From contig CAMPHR010000067.1 of the NCBI GenBank assembly GCA_946886075.1, positions 1 through 9,326 on the forward strand: a DNA stretch of 9,326 nucleotides, read 5' to 3'. Source of the DNA: an uncultured Novosphingobium sp. Its GTDB lineage: Bacteria > Pseudomonadota > Alphaproteobacteria > Sphingomonadales > Sphingomonadaceae. Position 1 is the stretch's first letter. Each line of letters begins with the position of its first letter. Under the pieces are notes generated by a model. It did not search any database. It worked only from the letters and a program-made list of their open reading frames with translations, and was not told where the DNA came from. A program made the position numbers and the translations under genes. Shown piece after piece: positions 7,499-9,326 of the stretch.

Positions 7499-8905
7499 GT
7501 GGACGGGTTCAATGCAGCGGTGGACGCGCTCTCACGTGCGGTCTTCTTCAAGGTGCCCGTGCTCGGCACCCGGATTGAGTTGATCGTCCTCTACCTTGCC
7601 GTGCCCATGTTGTTCTTCACTGTCTGGCTCGGCTTTCCAAATGTGCGCGCCGTCGGGCGCGCGGTCCGCATCCTGCGAACGCAACCGGGCGCGGGCGAAG
7701 CAAAGGGTGACGTCAGCCAATGGGGGGCGCTCACGACAGCGCTTGCCGGGACGATCGGCCTTGGCAACATCGCAGGTGTGGCGGTGGCGCTGACGATGGG
7801 CGGGCCAGGCGCTATCCTCTGGATGTTCGTAATCGGCTGGTTCGCCATGACGGTGAAGATGGCGGAAGTGACGCTGGGCCTCAAATATCGGACTTTCGAT
7901 CAGCATGGTCATGTCCATGGCGGGCCAATGTATGTGCTGAAAGCCATCGGCGCGGCGCGTGGCTGGCCCCGGCTGGGTCTGACACTCGGCGGCCTTTACG
8001 CCTTCTTCGCGCTGTTCGGCGCAATCCCGATGGTGCAGGTCAACCAGAGTTTTGCGCAGGTGAAGGTGGTGACCGGCCTGTCCAACGGCTGGGCCTATGG
8101 CGTGTTGCTGGCGGCAGCGGTGGCGCTGGTGACGCTTGGCGGCGCGGCATGGCTTGGCGAGGTTGCGAAACGGCTCACTCCACTCAAGGTCGCTGTATAT
8201 CTGGTGGGCGTGGCCGCCATTCTTGTCATGCATGCGCAGGCGATCCCGGAAGCCTTGGCGCAGATATGGCATGGGGCCTGGAGTGGCAGCGCGGCGACGG
8301 GCGGCGCGGTCGGCGCCTTCGTATCCGGGATGAGGAGGGCCGTCTTCGCAAGTGAGGCAGGTGTCGGGTCTGCCGTCATGGCGCACAGCCTGGCGCGTGT
8401 GCGGCATCCTGTATCGGAGGGGTTGGTGGCCTTGCTCGAACCGTTGCTCGGGACGATGATCGTCTGCGCGATCGGTGGCTTGGCGCTCGTCGTCGCAGGC
8501 ACGTGGACGTCCGGGCTGGAAGGCATAGCCATCACGTCGGCCGCGTTCGCGCAAGTGTCGCCCTGGTTTCCCTGGCTGCTGGCGGTTGTCGTCGTCCTGT
8601 TCGCCTATTCAACGCTGGTCGCGTGGGGCTTTTATGGGCTGCAAGCCTGGGGATATCTGTTCGGCCACGGTCCGAAAGCGCAGTGGAGCTACAAGATCCT
8701 CTACATTGTCGCCCTGCCACCCGCTGCCGCCATAGATTTGGGGCGCGTGGTAGACATTGTGGACAGCAGCTTTTTCCTGATGGCCATTCCCAACGTGATC
8801 GCGCTCTATCTTTGCGCGGGCGAGTTGCGACGGGACGTGCGGTCTTATCTTCTCTCGGTGGAAGACGAGGTCGTGCCATCGGTTGTCGCTGAACCACCTC
8901 GCTAA
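7499..8905 (+). CDS. AGCS-family sodium:alanine/glycine symporter
   Basis: Inner-membrane transporter of the alanine or glycine:cation symporter family, importing small neutral amino acids with Na+ (or H+). The 468-aa product has about ten hydrophobic segments. Signature regions are [20 protein letters not shown] (85-104), which lines the substrate and Na+ sites in the family, ILWMF (106-110), HGGPMY (140-145), [13 protein letters not shown] (280-292) and [16 protein letters not shown] (371-386). Length is typical. Translation probably starts at GTG (7499-7501): it gives the family-like opening [11 protein letters not shown], and no in-frame ATG lies before residue 37. The ribosome binding site is weak. 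It is divergent from glmM and runs into a shared terminator with the small gene opposite. Exact substrate (alanine, glycine or serine) is not decidable here. Confidence 0.93.
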   Translation: MDGFNAAVDALSRAVFFKVPVLGTRIELIVLYLAVPMLFFTVWLGFPNVRAVGRAVRILRTQPGAGEAKGDVSQWGALTTALAGTIGLGNIAGVAVALTMGGPGAILWMFVIGWFAMTVKMAEVTLGLKYRTFDQHGHVHGGPMYVLKAIGAARGWPRLGLTLGGLYAFFALFGAIPMVQVNQSFAQVKVVTGLSNGWAYGVLLAAAVALVTLGGAAWLGEVAKRLTPLKVAVYLVGVAAILVMHAQAIPEALAQIWHGAWSGSAATGGAVGAFVSGMRRAVFASEAGVGSAVMAHSLARVRHPVSEGLVALLEPLLGTMIVCAIGGLALVVAGTWTSGLEGIAITSAAFAQVSPWFPWLLAVVVVLFAYSTLVAWGFYGLQAWGYLFGHGPKAQWSYKILYIVALPPAAAIDLGRVVDIVDSSFFLMAIPNVIALYLCAGELRRDVRSYLLSVEDEVVPSVVAEPPR

Positions 8906-8932
8906 GAAAAAAGGCCCGCCGATGGCGAGGCC
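8904..8932. terminator. Probable bidirectional terminator between the symporter and CsbD-like genes
   Basis: GGCC-CGCC (8913-8920) pairs with GGCG-A-GGCC (8924-8932) across a GAT loop, with one bulged A at 8928. On the minus strand it is followed by six T, then CTT, reading into the symporter stop codon; this ends the CsbD-like gene. On the plus strand a weaker TTCTTCGTTT follows. It serves two convergent genes only 46 bp apart. Confidence 0.75.
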
Positions 8933-8951
8933 CTTCTTCGTTTGGTCTAGC

Positions 8952-9134
8952 TCAGATCTTGTCGCCGAGAGCGCCCTTCACCGAGCCCTTGACATCCTGC
9001 GCCGTACCCTTCGCCTTTTGAGCGCGGCCTTCTGCTGCCAGATCAGCGTCATTTTGATGTTCGCCTACAGCTTCCTTCACTGCGCCCGCAGCCTTGTTAC
9101 CTGCTGCCTTCAGCTTGTCGGTCAGTTCACCCAT
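8952..9134 (-). CDS. CsbD-like small stress-response protein
   Basis: A 60-aa, Lys/Ala/Gly-rich, cysteine-free protein of the CsbD-like family, opening MGELTDKLKAAGNKAAGAVK and with the repeated AKGTAQDVKGSVKGALGDK pattern near its end. Family members are abundant, probably disordered cytosolic proteins, often induced by general stress; molecular function is unknown. The ATG at 9132-9134 has an excellent ribosome binding site, AGGAGG five bases upstream; an in-frame ATG at 9170 would place that site inside the gene and is rejected. It is monocistronic, with its own terminator downstream and the rpsI terminator upstream. I looked for a GGAAC/CGTT general-stress promoter and did not find a clear one. 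Confidence 0.88.
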   Translation of the reverse strand: MGELTDKLKAAGNKAAGAVKEAVGEHQNDADLAAEGRAQKAKGTAQDVKGSVKGALGDKI

Positions 9135-9187
9135 ATCGTCCTCCTGTGGTGGTCTACGGCAGGTCAACAACTTGGATTAGCGAAAGG

Positions 9188-9216
9188 TTGCCGTCGGTAC
9201 GCTCGCGCAACGGCAA
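9188..9216. repeat. Inverted repeat between rpsI and the CsbD-like gene
   Basis: TTGCCGT (9188-9194) and ACGGCAA (9210-9216) are perfect seven-base arms around a 15-base centre. It sits 54 bases upstream of the CsbD-like start and has no T-run, so it may be an operator. Regulator unknown. Confidence 0.35.
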
Positions 9217-9221
9217 GACAC

Positions 9222-9249
9222 AAAAAAAGGGGCCGGAAACCGGCCCCTT
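9222..9249 (-). terminator. Strong intrinsic terminator of rpsI
   Basis: Read on the minus strand, AAGGGGCCGG and CCGGCCCCTT form a ten-base-pair stem (9240-9249 with 9227-9236) closed by a three-base loop, running into seven T (9228-9222, partly within the stem). It begins 24 bases after the rpsI stop. Confidence 0.92.
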
Positions 9250-9272
9250 CAAAAATTGCTTGTAGCTGATGC

Positions 9273-9326
9273 TTAGCGCTTCGAGAACTGGAAGCTGCGG
9301 CGAGCCTTGGCCTTGCCGTACTTCTT
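9273..9326 (-). CDS. rpsI: Small ribosomal subunit protein S9 (uS9), C-terminal end only
   Basis: Only the last 17 codons and the TAA stop are in the window; the gene continues off the right edge. They encode KKYGKAKARRSFQFSKR, the highly conserved S9 tail whose basic end reaches the P-site tRNA in the 30S subunit. The final SKR is the universal ending. In most bacteria rplM lies directly upstream, which would be outside this window. A strong terminator follows. Confidence 0.96.
   Translation of the reverse strand, partial: KKYGKAKARRSFQFSKR

Noticed and set aside
7532..8554. Long minus-strand frame (340 codons) antisense to the symporter gene
   Set aside because: The translation is rich in Arg/His/Asp with no hydrophobic or domain structure, as expected for the shadow of a membrane protein gene.

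Overview
The window looks like ordinary chromosome of an alphaproteobacterium of the order Sphingomonadales (Sphingobium/Sphingomonas type). The grounds are the high GC content, a CcrM-type GANTC methyltransferase, a long-form FolP with an N-terminal extension, the gene order glmM-DUF1272-thiD-rnhB, and the extragenic repeat GGGCTGAGCCTGTCGAAG, which I associate with sphingomonad genomes. Genus assignment is inference.

Left part (1-3081). A small ArsR-family repressor gene (minus strand) is divergent from ccrM (plus strand). Their 287-bp intergenic region has an ArsR-like operator palindrome next to arsR and a dense cluster of six GANTC sites in front of ccrM. These are the sites CcrM itself is expected to methylate, so the layout suggests methylation feedback. 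folP (dihydropteroate synthase) follows ccrM on the same strand after a hairpin-forming repeat.

Middle (3082-4493). Two gene-free stretches of about 360 bp flank a secreted YkuD-type L,D-transpeptidase gene (minus strand). Each stretch carries one copy of a roughly 156-bp palindromic repeat in the same orientation. The left stretch also has a second repeat family; the right stretch has the transpeptidase promoter region with a perfect TTAA-N7-TTAA (CtrA-type) site and a weak candidate rnhB terminator. I see no gene in either stretch.

Right-centre (4494-7408). A tightly packed minus-strand operon is read glmM -> DUF1272 zinc-ribbon protein -> thiD -> rnhB, with overlaps of 1, 4 and 8 nt. It joins peptidoglycan/LPS precursor synthesis, thiamine pyrimidine phosphorylation and RNA primer/R-loop removal; the link is probably co-expression rather than one pathway.

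Right end (7409-9326). Divergent from glmM is an AGCS-family sodium:alanine/glycine symporter, which converges on a small CsbD-like stress protein gene across a shared, probably bidirectional terminator. The window ends in the last 17 codons of rpsI (ribosomal protein S9), followed by a strong intrinsic terminator.

I found no phage, transposon, CRISPR, tRNA or rRNA, and no convincing novel multi-gene system. The most interesting signals are regulatory: the GANTC cluster at ccrM, the CtrA-type box at the transpeptidase start, and the duplicated repeat around that gene.
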